Of a DNA stretch of 64,000 bases, positions 20,211 to 30,220 are shown in pieces. Source of the DNA: Diphasiastrum complanatum (Eukaryota; Streptophyta; Lycopodiopsida; Lycopodiales; Lycopodiaceae); the NCBI GenBank assembly GCA_029204225.1, contig CM055109.1, positions 20,268,349 through 20,332,348 of the forward strand, in the 5' to 3' direction. The notes under the pieces are model-generated. The model saw nothing but the letters and a program-made list of their open reading frames with translations, made no database searches and was not told where the DNA came from. A program made the position numbers and the translations under genes. The first letter of the stretch is position 1; each line of letters starts with the position of its first letter.

Positions 20211-21563
20211 GCACCTCTTTGGGGCCCAACCCTTCATAGCATTAGAAAGGCCCAGACTTTACGTTCAGCCATTATCCATTGTCATTTTGAGAGAGAGAGA
20301 GAAAAGCTTGTAGAGAAGCTTATGTACAAAACATTCTTGGTGAGAAGGTGAAGAGAGAAGGAAGGAGAAGAAGCTGTTATGCTTGGTGCCTCCACTCTCA
20401 ACCTCTTCCACTCTGCTGTCTATTCCATTTCACTACTATTGATTCACTGGTGTGATCTTGACATTCGCCAACCTTCAAAACCCTTTCAACATTTGTATTT
20501 AATAAACCTATAGATTGTTGTCTGAGGGCAGTTTATAGCCCATAGGGTACTGGTTTCCTTTTCTGGCAATCAAACAGCCGTGTGGAAGCGTGTTTGTGTC
20601 CAGCCCTGAAGTCGTTGAAAAAAAAGCCATAATCAAGCTCGTGAAGGTCGCTACTTTCTAAGCATTCATAGTGCTGCAGGATCACTATTTGTGGGCTGAA
20701 TTACAGCCTTCCATTTGCAATTCTTTGTAACCTGTAAATCGCTGTCAGCAGGATATTTAGCTCTCTGCTAATTGCCCATTTATAGGCTTTGCAATCATTG
20801 GTAAACAACCACATTTGTGGCTAGTTCAATTTGCCTGGAGAGAAGCCTTTCCATCGTTGGTTAGGAAGGCCAATACCATCTTCCTTTTTAACTGCTTGTG
20901 GCCCTTGCTTTGTCCACAGATTTGCTCCCCACCTAAATCTGTCTACGGCCCTCTGCCTATGGGCCGTGCCCTCTATCTACGGCCCTGCCTCTGTTTGTGT
21001 TTGTGGCCCTACTGTGGGCAGTGCCCTGTTGCCTAATCCATCTCAAACCCTATCTGAAGAACGTAGGTCTAGAGGTTTGCCTGTAGGCCATTTGAAGTTT
21101 GCTTTGAAAGCACTTGACAATCACTGCCAGAGAGGCCCACTTACTGGGTTGTAAATTTTCTATTATTAAGAAATTCTAATGAACATGGTATAAGCCTATT
21201 GATTGAGGGAAATATTGAAGGCCATTGCCCAATCCATTTGATCTTGATTGATCGAAGGTGATGCTACCCCCCACCACTGCAAATGAGTTACAATATTTTC
21301 TAGGAAGAGCGGGTTATTATAGGAAGTTTCTTAGCAACTACTCTTCCCTCATCTCTCCATTAGTGAGACTCTTGAAGGAGGACAAACCTTTTACTTGGAC
21401 TGAAGAGGACCAGAAAGCTTTCGAACAATTGATTGGCTTGGTCTCTATGATCAATTGGTCTTAAGAATTTATGTTAGTTTGAACTGTAATCGAGATATAG
21501 ACTGACTCCTTTACCATTTTATTCGCATCGATAACTTGTTTAGGGGTCATTTTGTATCCCATC
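20211..21563 (+). repeat. Tat-like LTR, right part
   Basis: This continues the LTR interrupted at 13253 and is homologous to 33792-36200. Relative to that copy it lacks 414 bp (34054-34467), 89 bp of a tandem duplication, and about 540 bp (35251-35793) between TGTAAAT repeats; the three account for the length difference. It contains a GA run at 20290-20302 and an RT fragment (21258-21443). The end, CCATCG, abuts a primer-binding site; in the other copy the end is CCATCA. Confidence 0.8.
21258..21443 (+). pseudogene. Pol fragment embedded in the Tat-like LTR
   Basis: The frame has the gypsy RT thumb/connection motif: ANELQYFLGRAGYYRKFLSN, then SPLVRLLKEDKPFTWTEEDQ and KAFEQL. The equivalent in T2 pol is FLGSVGYYRRFLKVYSK (residues 108-123 of the 21934 frame). 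It breaks off after KAFEQL. The same fragment with the same ends occurs in the other LTR copy at about 35896-36064, so it is a stable part of this LTR and not a separate insertion. Confidence 0.8.
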
Positions 21564-21564
21564 G

Positions 21565-21582
21565 TTGGTGCGTCTGCCGGGA
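21565..21582 (+). promoter_or_regulatory. Candidate primer-binding site of T2
   Basis: TTGGTGCGTCTGCCGGGA directly after the LTR end resembles the TTGGCGCCGTCTG-type primer site I know from Tat elements, with one missing C and a few substitutions. Its position between LTR and gag start supports the call; the tRNA cannot be assigned with confidence. Confidence 0.5.
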
Positions 21583-21675
21583 GGAGCACGAGTTCCTTCC
21601 AATTTTTGGTTCTATTGTACTTAGAGGTATAGTGAGTTGTCAACTGAATGATTAGTTCTCAAATCCTATTGTTGG

Positions 21676-21924
21676 ATGTCTAATGAAGATTCCCTCAGTT
21701 CATACTTAAAGTCACTGATTGAGAAACAGAAAACCCCTCGTCTTGGTGAGGGCATTGCATGTCGCACAAGAAGTTGTACTATCCTTGAGAGATTAGGACA
21801 AACTTCTACATCCCTTCCCCTAGAACTAGAGTTGGCGGACATAAGGAGTACATTTAGAGACCCTGAAAGTACCGAGGTAGAGTTGCTTTGGAAGAAATTC
21901 TTGATTTATCAACCAAGACTATAG
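21676..21924 (+). pseudogene. Truncated gag start of T2
   Basis: An 82-residue frame beginning MSNEDSLSSYLKSLIEKQK lies about 95 bases after the primer site, where gag begins in LTR elements. It is hydrophilic with no recognisable domain. It stops at 21924 and ten bases later the middle of RT begins, so most of gag, protease and the RT fingers have been deleted. Confidence 0.5.
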
Positions 21925-21933
21925 ACACTGGTC

Positions 21934-23229
21934 TTGATTCCAAGGAAGATTTTCCAGAGGTTTATGAATGAATCCTTTGGAAACCTGGTGTCTGAGCACA
22001 TTAAGGTGTTTATGGATGACATCTGTATAGCAACCAACAATATTGAGGATCACATCAGAGTACTCAAGAAATGTTTCGAAGTGTGCAGAGAAAAGTCTAT
22101 AGCACTAAATCCTAGGAAATGTCTTTCTGTGGTTCCATACGGTATTCTCCTTGGACATGTTATAAGCAAGGACGAGATAACTACCGATCCAGCTAAAGTC
22201 CAGGGTGTTAGAGAGATGCTTGCTCCCATTAATGTAAAAGGTGTTAGATCCTTTTTAGGGAGTGTAGGGTATTATAGGAGATTTTTAAAAGTTTATAGCA
22301 AGATCACTTTGCCTTTAGTAGAGCTCCTTGCAAAAGATAAACCCTTCTTGTGGACTGAGGAGTGTCAGTATGTGTTTGACCATCTGAAAGATGCCTTGAC
22401 GAAAGCACCAATTCTCAGACCACCCAAATGGGACAAAGATTTCCATCTTATTGTTGTTGTTGGACCTTTGGCCCTAAATTGTGCCTTGTTCCAGATTAAG
22501 GAACCAAAAATGTTACACCCCATAACCTTTGCTGGTGTCAAGTTGAAGAGTGCCGAAACTAGATACAATTATAGGGAAAGAGTGTGCCTAGCGGTACATT
22601 TTGCCATGTCTAAGTATAGACACTATCTTATCCATCGGAAAGTAGTCATTTATGCTCCTACCACTGCTATTAAACTCATGTTGAACAAACTTCACCCGCC
22701 AGATAGACTTGTCAAGTGGCTTGTTGTTCTAGAAGAATTCGATTATGAGTTGAGAAACAAACCGCCCAAAGCCAAGAATCTGGTGGATTGTCTATGTGAT
22801 TATAGCCTGGCAGAGGAAGATGACCTTGAGATAGAAAGTCAAGAGAAGAAAGTAGATGACCTGAGGAATTCTCAACCTCACATTGATGTATTTGTTGAAA
22901 AACATGGGTCATTGCAAAAAGTCCCATTTGACCCAATGGACGAAGGGAATCGTGAAATGTTTAGATTGGATGTCGAGGTAGTACCACAATGGTATCAAGC
23001 TTTAGCCCATTACCTGACCACCTTAAAATTGCCTAAAGGTCTGTCAAAGGCCGAGAAAAAGAAGCTTAAAGTTCAGGCTTTGATATTCAAAGTTATAGAC
23101 AGTAGGTTGTATAGGAAGGGCATTGAAGGAGTTTACCAAAGGTGTGTACTATCCAATGAAGTCCCATTTATACTTGAAGAATGCCATGGGGCTCACTTTG
23201 CGGTGATGCCACAACACAAAAGGTCCTAA
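21934..23229 (+). pseudogene. Tat-like RT (partial), degenerate RNase H and linker
   Basis: This 431-residue frame begins inside RT. FMDD (26-29) is the polymerase active site; LNPRKC and FLGSVGYYRRFLK follow. The RNase H segment (about 167-290) lacks the first catalytic Asp: the usual TDAS position reads VVVGPLA (174-180). The third Asp position reads APTTAIK (241-247), while the Glu (E215) and final Asp (D285) remain. Residues 345-405 match the linker before the integrase zinc finger (PQWYQALAHYL...DSRLYRKG). No second RNase H lies between RNase H and integrase. The long open frame suggests a fairly young copy. Because it lacks gag, protease and the RT start, it is not functional. Confidence 0.9.
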
Positions 23230-24162
23230 GAGCAGGATACTGGTGGTCCACACTATTTAAGGATTGCCATGATTATTACGTAAAATGTGATATTTGTCAA
23301 AGGGTAGGAGTGTTCGATAAAAGAATGAGGCCCTTAATAACCCTGACTGCTCAGTTGCCCTTTGAAAAGTGGGGCATTGACTATGTGGGACCTGTGAGTG
23401 GTCAGAGGCCAAAGCTGTGAAGAAAGACAATGCTGCAAAAATGGCTAAGCTCCTTATGGAAAATATTGTTTGTAGCATTGGGGCCCCGAAGGAATTAGTT
23501 TTCGACAGAGGTACCCATTTCTTAAATAAGGTCATATAGAACCTTACGAAAAGATTGAGTATAAAGCATAATAAAACCACACCTTACAATCCACATGCCA
23601 ATGGGCAGGTGGAAAGTACAAACAAGAAATTGGTGGAAAACATTAAAAAGACGGTCTCTGATGAAAAAAGAGATTGGGATTCTAAAGTTCCAACTGCAGT
23701 ATGGGCTTATAACTTAGCCTATAAAACGAGCACTAGCCAAACCCCGTTTTTCTTGGTCTATGGTGTAGAGAGTGTACTGCCTATTGAGATTGAATTGGAG
23801 ACACTGAGATTCTCCAAAGAACGCGATTTGCCATATGAGTCTGCTATTAGTAGACGAATATTGGTATTAAACAAACTGGATGAGAAGAGGTCTAGAGCCT
23901 TGTTGCAAATAGAACGAAAAAAGAAAAGGTTGAAGGAGCTCCACAATCTCAAAGCTAAGAAGTACCAGTTTCGAAAAGGAAATCGGTCCTGTTTTATAAT
24001 GCTAGAAGGGAATTATTCCCTGGAAAATCAATGCCTATTTGGTTAGGTCCATATGTTCTCAAGAAAGTTTCTAAGAATAATATTGTGATTTTTAGCGACA
24101 TGCATGGTAGAGATATGGATACCCCCATCAATATCAATAAGGCAAAACCCTATTATGTGTGA
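23181..24162 (+). pseudogene. Tat-like integrase of T2, frame-broken
   Basis: Read over three frames this is a whole integrase. The zinc-binding His come from the end of the previous frame and the Cys from CDICQ (about 23288). The core has D in WGIDYVGPV (23372-23398), D in VFDRGTHF (about 23500-23523) and E in GQVESTNKKL (about 23605-23634). The tail has the lysine-rich helix and ends INKAKPYYV with TGA at 24160-24162. The first frame ends at 23420 through a frameshift; a stop at 23538 and a frameshift near 23985 also interrupt it. Confidence 0.88.
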
Positions 24163-24164
24163 CT

Positions 24165-24729
24165 ATGACAAATACAACCATGAAACCGACAATGAAAGTA
24201 AATTTATGGTTTGATGGCGGTAGCCGACTTGTTGGCACTATTGGAGTGATCCTGAAATCTGAACATGGAGTCCTTATTGCCAAACTAGGAGCCTGTTTAG
24301 ATAAAAGGTTCACATGTAACATGGCAGAAGCCAAAGCGCTATTAGCAGGAATGAAACTGGCCTTTCATTAAAAAGGTGACTCATTTGATGGCTAGAGGAG
24401 ATTCTGCCTTTCTATGCAACTTGGTTATTGGCGTGTGGGATGTGAAAAATCCTGTCCTGGCCATGTACATTAGGGAGATTCAAAGACTTATTAAGCTGTT
24501 TGTTGAAATTGATATTCATCATATCAGAAGGGAATACAATCATGAAGCAGACAGACTAGCTAATGAAGCATTTGATTATGATGTCTTCTATGGTTGTGGA
24601 CCTGTCTTCGATGAGAGTGAATTTATCCGAGGTGAGGCAAATGTGTGGCTAGCTCTGAAACCTTATGCGCTCTATGGAATCCGTTGGTTAGAAACTACTA
24701 TTGTAAGAATGGAAGAATTGAAACCCTGA
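24165..24729 (+). pseudogene. Second RNase H downstream of integrase, T2 copy (broken)
   Basis: This is nearly identical to the intact T1 gene at 11654-12163 and has the same overlap with the integrase stop (GTGTGACTATG). The active-site acids are present in WFDGGS, MAEAKALL, RGDSAFLC and ADRLANEA. Relative to T1 an extra base after FH at about 24369 creates a TAA and shifts the frame, so this copy is dead. It also runs about 12 codons further at its 3' end, because the T1 stop at PYAH is a sense codon here. Finding the same layout twice shows that it belongs to the family. Confidence 0.88.
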
Positions 24730-24851
24730 GCTGTCAGGGAAGCAGTAAGGGTAGTGAGCGAATTTCTACAGTTAACTCCATTTAGACATACCAAAGGGAG
24801 CCTAGCTACAAATTTAGCAAGAATGACATGACAAAACTTCTAGGGTTTATG

Positions 24852-25256
24852 CTTCCTTATTACATGCTGGATTTTCACCTAACTTTGCAAAGGAAGTGTG
24901 TTTTACTATGTATTCCCATTCTCCATAGTGAGAAGATAGAAACTTTTTGGAGCCTCAAGGAGAAACTCGAGTTTCCTCTCATTGTATGGTGATTACTCTT
25001 GATTTCCAATGAAACCCAGCTTTGGCACTTTGTAAACACTGTCTACAGGCCGTACTACAGCCTTATTTCCACACATGTGGAGTTGGATTATACTCATTGA
25101 TCAATGCTTTGATTGTCTCTACTTGTTTTCTATCAAGTTGCTAAACTAGATCTTGTTTTCTGATGACTAGTTTCTGATAGATTGTTTAACAAGCATACAA
25201 TCACCTTGTGGATCATTCAAAGATCCATTTATGGTCCTTATACTGTACTTTTCACA
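24852..25256 (+). repeat. Truncated 5' LTR of C1
   Basis: 405 bp that match 28643-29046 with few differences and end TTTTCACA. The PBS TGGTATCAGAGCC follows immediately at 25257. A clipped TGATGACTAGTT region near 25160 is shared by both LTRs. Confidence 0.9.
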
Positions 25257-25269
25257 TGGTATCAGAGCC
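25257..25269 (+). promoter_or_regulatory. Primer-binding site of C1, tRNA-Met
   Basis: TGGTATCAGAGCC directly abuts the LTR end. The following 370 bp hold no gag; the leader passes straight to the integrase region. Confidence 0.9.
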
Positions 25270-25639
25270 AAGTACAAGGCCATTGATCTATGTTTGAATC
25301 TAATCCAGTTTTAGCAGGTTTTGGTGCAAAAAGCTAGTATTGGAAGGGCGAGCTGGTATCGAGGTTTTGGTGAGGGGATTTGATCCCAAACTTTTTCAGG
25401 ATCAAAATCCGTATTGTTCACACGTGTGTGCATCTCTGAACCAACATTTAATAACCCATATTCATTGGATCATAGAAAATTCATCTGGTGTCAGTTTGAT
25501 GTAATTTTTGGTGCAAATCCTAGGATAAGCTACCAAGATCACTTGCCATTGATTAGTTTTGAATTTGTTTCATGAAAACTGATTAATCTAGGCTGATTTC
25601 AGACCTTCTTAAAGTGGAAACTAGGTCTTGAAAGTACAT

Positions 25640-26182
25640 CAAAGTGAATGAGAGAGATGGAGTCAGTTTTTGTCCAAGAATAGCCAAGATTGGCAAGATT
25701 TGCGCAAAGGTGGAGTTATCAAAGGTGGAACTGTGGCACAAAAGGTTGGGCCACCCCAACTACAAAGCCATGGAATCTATGGTTGCAAAGGAGCTTGCAG
25801 TTGGACTCCCCAAGCATTTGTCAAAGTGTGGGAAGCATGCAGCCTCTCAAAGGCTCACAAAATACCCTTCTCAAGATCTACATCAAGATCAAACTCTCCT
25901 CTTGAACTCATCCATTCGGATGTTCATAAATTTTCACATGAGTCTAATGGTGGTGCCAAGTACTATGTAATCTTCATTGATGACTATTCTAGATTTTGTT
26001 GGATGTACCTCTTGTCTAGCAAATCAATGGTGTTTGATTCTTTTGTAAAGTTCAAGACTTTGGTAGAAAATCAACTTAGTACCAAGATTAAGGTATTAAG
26101 GAGTGATAATGGAGATGAATATATCTGCAATAAGTTGATTGACTCTTGTAGTTCTAATGGCATAAAGAGAGAGTTGTCATGA
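25640..26182 (+). pseudogene. Copia integrase, N-terminal and core part (C1)
   Basis: GAG-pre-integrase and integrase of copia type. LWHKRLGHPNYKAM (about 25731-25772) supplies the His of the zinc site. A frameshift leads to the second frame with WEACSLSKAHK, LELIHSDVH (first Asp) and YVIFIDDYSRFCWMYLL. The second catalytic Asp is in LRSDNGDEY, near 26096-26122. The end IKRELS-stop marks loss of about ten codons of the usual PYTPQQNG stretch before SERRN. Confidence 0.88.
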
Positions 26183-27177
26183 GTGAGAGAAGAAATAGAT
26201 CTCTTTGTGAGTGTGCTAAGGCCTTTTGGCTAGATGCTTCTCTATCCAAACCATTTTGGGGTGAAGCAATAACTTGTGCTAACTATTTGTGCAATAGATT
26301 GCCAAAGCAAGCCATTGGAGGAATCACACCATTTGAAGCTCTATTTGGAGAGAAGCCCAATGTCAAGGATCTCAAAGTTTTTGGATCCACTTGCTATGTA
26401 CACCAATCCTTGGATAAGAGAAGGAAGGATGATGCAACATCCATCAAAGGAATCTTTGTGAGATATGGTGAGAATAGCAAAGGTTATAGAGTCTTCAATC
26501 TCATCACTAGCAAGGTGATAGTGAGTAGGGATGTTATTTTTTATGAAGGACATGCTTGTGATTTGGATGATAATGCTACTAATCATCTTGATGCCAAGGA
26601 TCATTCTAGGATGGAGGAGGAGCTTCCAAGTGAAGAAGAACTTGAGGATCCACCTCAAGATGCAAGAACTCCAAGAACTCCAAGAAGATCTACAAGGGCA
26701 AGATCCGAGCCATTGAGGCTCATCTATGATGGTCAAGGTGATCAAAGGGAAGGCTCATCATCTTTCACATCTTACACCTTTCTTACTTCAATGTTACATG
26801 AGCCAACATGCTATGAAGATGCTTGTAAGTCTAAAAGTTGGATGGATGCTATGCAAGTAGAGTATGATGTTCTTATTGAGAATCATACTTGGGATCTTGT
26901 GGATCTTCCTCAAGGGAAGAAACCTCTTGATTGCAAGTGGGTGTTTAGATTGAAGTATAATCAAGATGGATCAATAAGCAAGCATAAAGCTAGGCTTGTT
27001 GCCAAAGGTTTTTTACAGACTAAAGGCATTGATTATGATGAGACTTTTGCTCCTGTGGCTAAGCTTGTTACTATCAGGTTGATCATTAGTCTTGCTACAA
27101 CCTTCAATTGGGAGCTATTCCAATTGACTTCACAAATGCATTCCTCAATGGTTATTTGGAGGAAGAGATCTACATGA
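26179..27177 (+). pseudogene. Copia integrase tail and RT start (C1)
   Basis: A 332-residue frame. Residues 1-12 (SERRNRSL) carry the catalytic Glu, and CNRLPKQAIGGITPFEALFGEKP and FVRYGENSKGYRVF are copia integrase C-terminal motifs. A low-complexity acidic/proline/arginine linker (about 145-175) separates it from RT, which begins near W223 and includes CKWVFRLKYNQDGSISKHKARLVAKGF and DETFAPVAKL. Loss of one base near 27124 shifts the frame just before the first catalytic Asp, and the reading continues in the 27108 frame. Confidence 0.9.
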
Positions 27178-28331
27178 GGCAACCCGAGGGCTTCATCAAG
27201 GCAAAGCATGAAGGAAAGGTGTGTTTTTTGAAGAAGAGCCTTTATGGGCTCAAGCAAGCACCTAGAGCATGGTACTCTAGGCTAAACTCTTTTCTCATTT
27301 CCATCAATTTTGTAATGAGTGCCTATGATCCATCATTGTATATAAGTTTTCATGATGGCATGATCATTATTCTTGTTTTGTATGTAGATGACATTATCTT
27401 GAGTGGTAATGATCTAGATGGAATTAGAGGTGTAAAAATTGCTTTAGCAAAAGAGTTTAAGATGGTAGATCTCGGCCTATTGAGCTTCATTCTTGGAATA
27501 GAGGTTATTAGAGGATGTGATTTTAGCTTCATTTGTCAATCTAAATATGCTACATCCATCCTAGATAGATTTGGAATGAAGAATTGTAAAGGCATTAAGA
27601 CACCAATGGAGCAACATGTAAAAGCATCTATTGGTTGTGATGAAGCATCCTTTGAGGACATCACATTATATAGAAGGCTTATTGGCTCCTTGATCTATTT
27701 AACTATAACTAGACCTGATCTTAGTTATAGTGTTGGAAAGTTAAGCCAATTCATGCAAAGTCCTCTAGTTTTACATTGGAAGATGGCCAAAAGAGTTCTT
27801 AGATACATTTCATTCACTAAGAATTTTGGTATTTTGTACAGAGGAACTAATCTTGTCTTAAGAGCCTATAGTGACTTCGATTTTGCAGGTGACAAAGTGG
27901 ATAGAAGATCAACAAGTGCCTTTTCCACCTTTCTCTGTGATGGAGTAGTATCATGGCTTTCCAAAAAGCAAGATACCATCTCCCTATCTTCCACAGAATC
28001 CGAATACAAGGCCTTGACATCAACATGCAAGGAGGTTTTGTGGCTCAAAAGGCTATTGGTGGAGCTTCATGTCATGGAGGAGGAGATCCCTATCATCTAT
28101 TGTGACAACCAATCAGCCCAATCACTTGCAACTAATCTTACATTCCATGCAAGGAGCAAACACATCGAAATTGCTCATCATTTCGTGAGGGAAAAAGTGC
28201 AAGCTAAAGATATCAAGCTCCAACACATGCCATCATCAAGTTGCTTGGATGATTTGTTTACTAAACCTTTACCTAAAGATTCATTTGTCAAGATTAGATC
28301 TTCAATTGGAGTTATTATAAAAGCATTGTGA
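27108..28331 (+). pseudogene. Copia RT and RNase H (C1)
   Basis: A 407-residue frame with DFTNAFLNGYLEEEIYM, SLYGLKQAPRAWYSRLN, the YVDD active site (92-95), LGLLSFILGIEV, TPMEQ and TITRPDLSYSVGKLSQFM. The RNase H follows with AYSDFDFAGD, STESEYKALTS, YCDNQSA and HIEIAHHFVREKV, and the frame ends soon after LFTKPLPKDSFV. All four RNase H acids appear present except that the last reads LDDLFTKPL. It is complete from the frameshift onward. Confidence 0.92.
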
Positions 28332-28357
28332 TCTCCAAGGCTAGATTTGAGGAGGAG

Positions 28358-29046
28358 TGTGAAAAATTGCCTACATTGGCAAATCTAGCCATGTAGAATA
28401 TTGTACATTTTGTCAATATTGTTTGTTGGTTACTTGAATGGCCAAAGTGCCACTTGTACATACACACCTAAAGTAGGTTACCACGAGTCAAGAGGAGTGG
28501 TTGTGTCTATTTGGTAGTGATTCCTACTTTGTAGGATCTAGACCATGATTTATGATGAGATTCGTATCTACCATGCACCTACCAAGCATGACTCTTGGAT
28601 CTAGGCTAGGGTTTTCACATTAGGGCAAGAAAGTGGAGTCTACTTCCTTATTACATGCTGGATTTTCATCTAACTTTGCAAAGGAAGTGTGTTTTACTAT
28701 GTATTCCCATTCTCCATAGTGAGAAGATAGAAACTTTTTGGAGCCTCAAGGAGAAACTCGACTTTCCTCTCATTGTATGGTGTTTACTCTTGATTTAATG
28801 AAACCCAGTTTTGGCACTTTGTAAACACTGTCTACAGGCCGTACTATAGCCTTATTTCCACATGTGTGGAGTTGGATTATATTAATTAATCAATGCTTTG
28901 ATTGTCTCTACTTGTTTTCTATCAAGCTACTAAACTAGATCTTGTTTTTTGATGACTAGTTTATGATAGATTGTTTAACAAGCATACAATCACCTTGTGG
29001 ATCATTCAAACATCCATTTATGGTCCTTAGTACTGTACTTTTCACA
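28358..29046 (+). repeat. 3' LTR of C1
   Basis: 689 bp from TGTGAAAAATTGCC to TTTTCACA, whose termini are inverted repeats (TGTGAAAA/TTTTCACA). It is preceded by the purine tract TTGAGGAGGAG. Confidence 0.92.
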
Positions 29047-29607
29047 TTAGATGGATGCACCGCCACGTGGTGGCGAGTTTATCAAGCTGATCCTGATCAG
29101 GAAGGGCTCCATATATGACATACCTTTCGCCGTGACCTCCGTCATGCTATGATTAATCCTCAGTGGCTCAACCGCCAATGTGATACATTCGGTAGTCTCA
29201 CTCAGACCAATGACCTTGTTTTTTATACAGATCAATTTATGGAGCTTTTTTATCTTTTCACAGATCTACCGGCCACTGAGCATATTTCTCGTTATATTGC
29301 TAAGCTTCGTGGTGTCTTACGTTACAATGTTTCTTCCTTCCGTCCTCCCACACTTGTTGAGGCGATGTCTCTTGCCAGTACTTTACAGCACAAGTACTCT
29401 GACACCCTTCCTTCCCACTTCTCCCGACCCCATCCTTCTGCTTCATTTTTTTCCGCTATGTCCACCCCTACACCTGCAGCCCTTCAGTTCCAACTCCTTG
29501 CATTGTCCCTTTGTTTCCTCGTCCTCCAACCCCTCGACCTGCTTTTGTCCGATGTTACACGTCTGCAGAGGTTGCTGACCTTCAGGATCCTATATCACAC
29601 AGTTTGA
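29047..29607 (+). pseudogene. Chromovirus gag, partial (K1)
   Basis: The frame carries a retrotransposon gag core: TWWRVYQ near 29065, then FRRDLRHAMINPQWL, YTDQFMELFYLFTDLP and ISRYIAKLRGVLR, with VEAMSLASTLQHKY after it. It lacks the N-terminus. After residue 95 of the 29149 frame the sequence becomes Pro/Ser-rich and shifts frame near 29511. No CCHC zinc knuckle was found. Gag would form the virus-like particle. Confidence 0.75.
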
Positions 29608-30137
29608 ACGAGTTGCTTGATTTACTTGAGATGATTATTGATCTACCTGAGCTCGTCATTGTATCCCATAGTGAGTCAGAGTCACATATACAGGTTCCTA
29701 CTGATGCTGATTCACATATACAGGTTGCGTCTGATATGGTCCTTGATACTGATATAGCATGCTGTGATACTATTGATGATGTTGTTCCATGCTTTGATAT
29801 TGTTGTTGAGTACTTTGATGCTACTCGTGTTCCTGAGCGCCATGCTATAGATGTTGTCGCCTATGCTCCTTATTTCGATATTATTCATTGGTCTACGGTT
29901 TCAGATGCTTTGGCTACTCTAGTAGATCTCCATATGGCATACGACTGGTTCTCTTCACTTGGTACTGTTGCTGTAGATCTCTCTCAGCAGACACTTTCCT
30001 TTACTCATGTTGGTCTGCATCATTTACTTGTTGTGGATCTCTCTCAACAGACACTTTCCTTTACTCATGCTGGTCCTCATCATTTACTTGTTGATATTGA
30101 TTCTCAAGGTGACTATCAGTTAGTTACCGGGAAGTAG
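29511..30137 (+). CDS. Asp-rich open frame of K1 with 60-bp duplication
   Basis: 208 residues, unrecognised, continuing from gag in another frame. The middle is rich in Asp, Val and His (DTDIACCDTIDDVVPCFDIV). The segment VDLSQQTLSFTH...HHLLV is present twice through a 60-bp tandem duplication (29973-30032 and 30033-30092). It could be a degenerate gag/protease spacer. No protease motif (DSGA or DTGA) is present. Confidence 0.4.
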   Translation: MFPRPPTPRPAFVRCYTSAEVADLQDPISHSLNELLDLLEMIIDLPELVIVSHSESESHIQVPTDADSHIQVASDMVLDTDIACCDTIDDVVPCFDIVVEYFDATRVPERHAIDVVAYAPYFDIIHWSTVSDALATLVDLHMAYDWFSSLGTVAVDLSQQTLSFTHVGLHHLLVVDLSQQTLSFTHAGPHHLLVDIDSQGDYQLVTGK

Positions 30138-30220
30138 TTTATGCGTAGCCTGCCAAAGGCTCAGGATGCAGCTCTTCTTTCCATTCAGAGTACATCAGTT
30201 ATTGTTTCACTTCACCATCT

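Larger units (their letters stand above)
11305..24850 (+). mobile_element. Two Tat-like gypsy copies sharing one LTR
   Basis: Copy T1 is 5'-truncated: integrase tail, second RNase H, 3' UTR, PPT and LTR (12741 onward). The LTR ends near 21563 and is followed directly by a primer-binding site and copy T2: gag start, RT/RNase H, integrase and second RNase H, cut at 24850 by a copia LTR. The single LTR therefore serves as the 3' LTR of T1 and the 5' LTR of T2, the product expected of unequal recombination or head-to-tail insertion. A separate LTR element (13254-20208) is nested inside the LTR. Confidence 0.75.
24852..29046 (+). mobile_element. Copia element C1, 5' LTR truncated
   Basis: The element comprises a truncated 5' LTR (24852-25256), PBS (25257-25269), integrase, RT and RNase H, PPT (about 28347-28357) and a full 3' LTR (28358-29046). 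Gag and protease are missing. The 5' LTR lacks its first 285 bp and is fused to the Tat-like 3' UTR, so no target duplication can be seen. Confidence 0.88.

Noticed and set aside
29973-30092. Considered as a CRISPR-like or satellite array
   Set aside because: Only two adjacent 60-bp copies without spacers; it is a simple tandem duplication in a plant genome.
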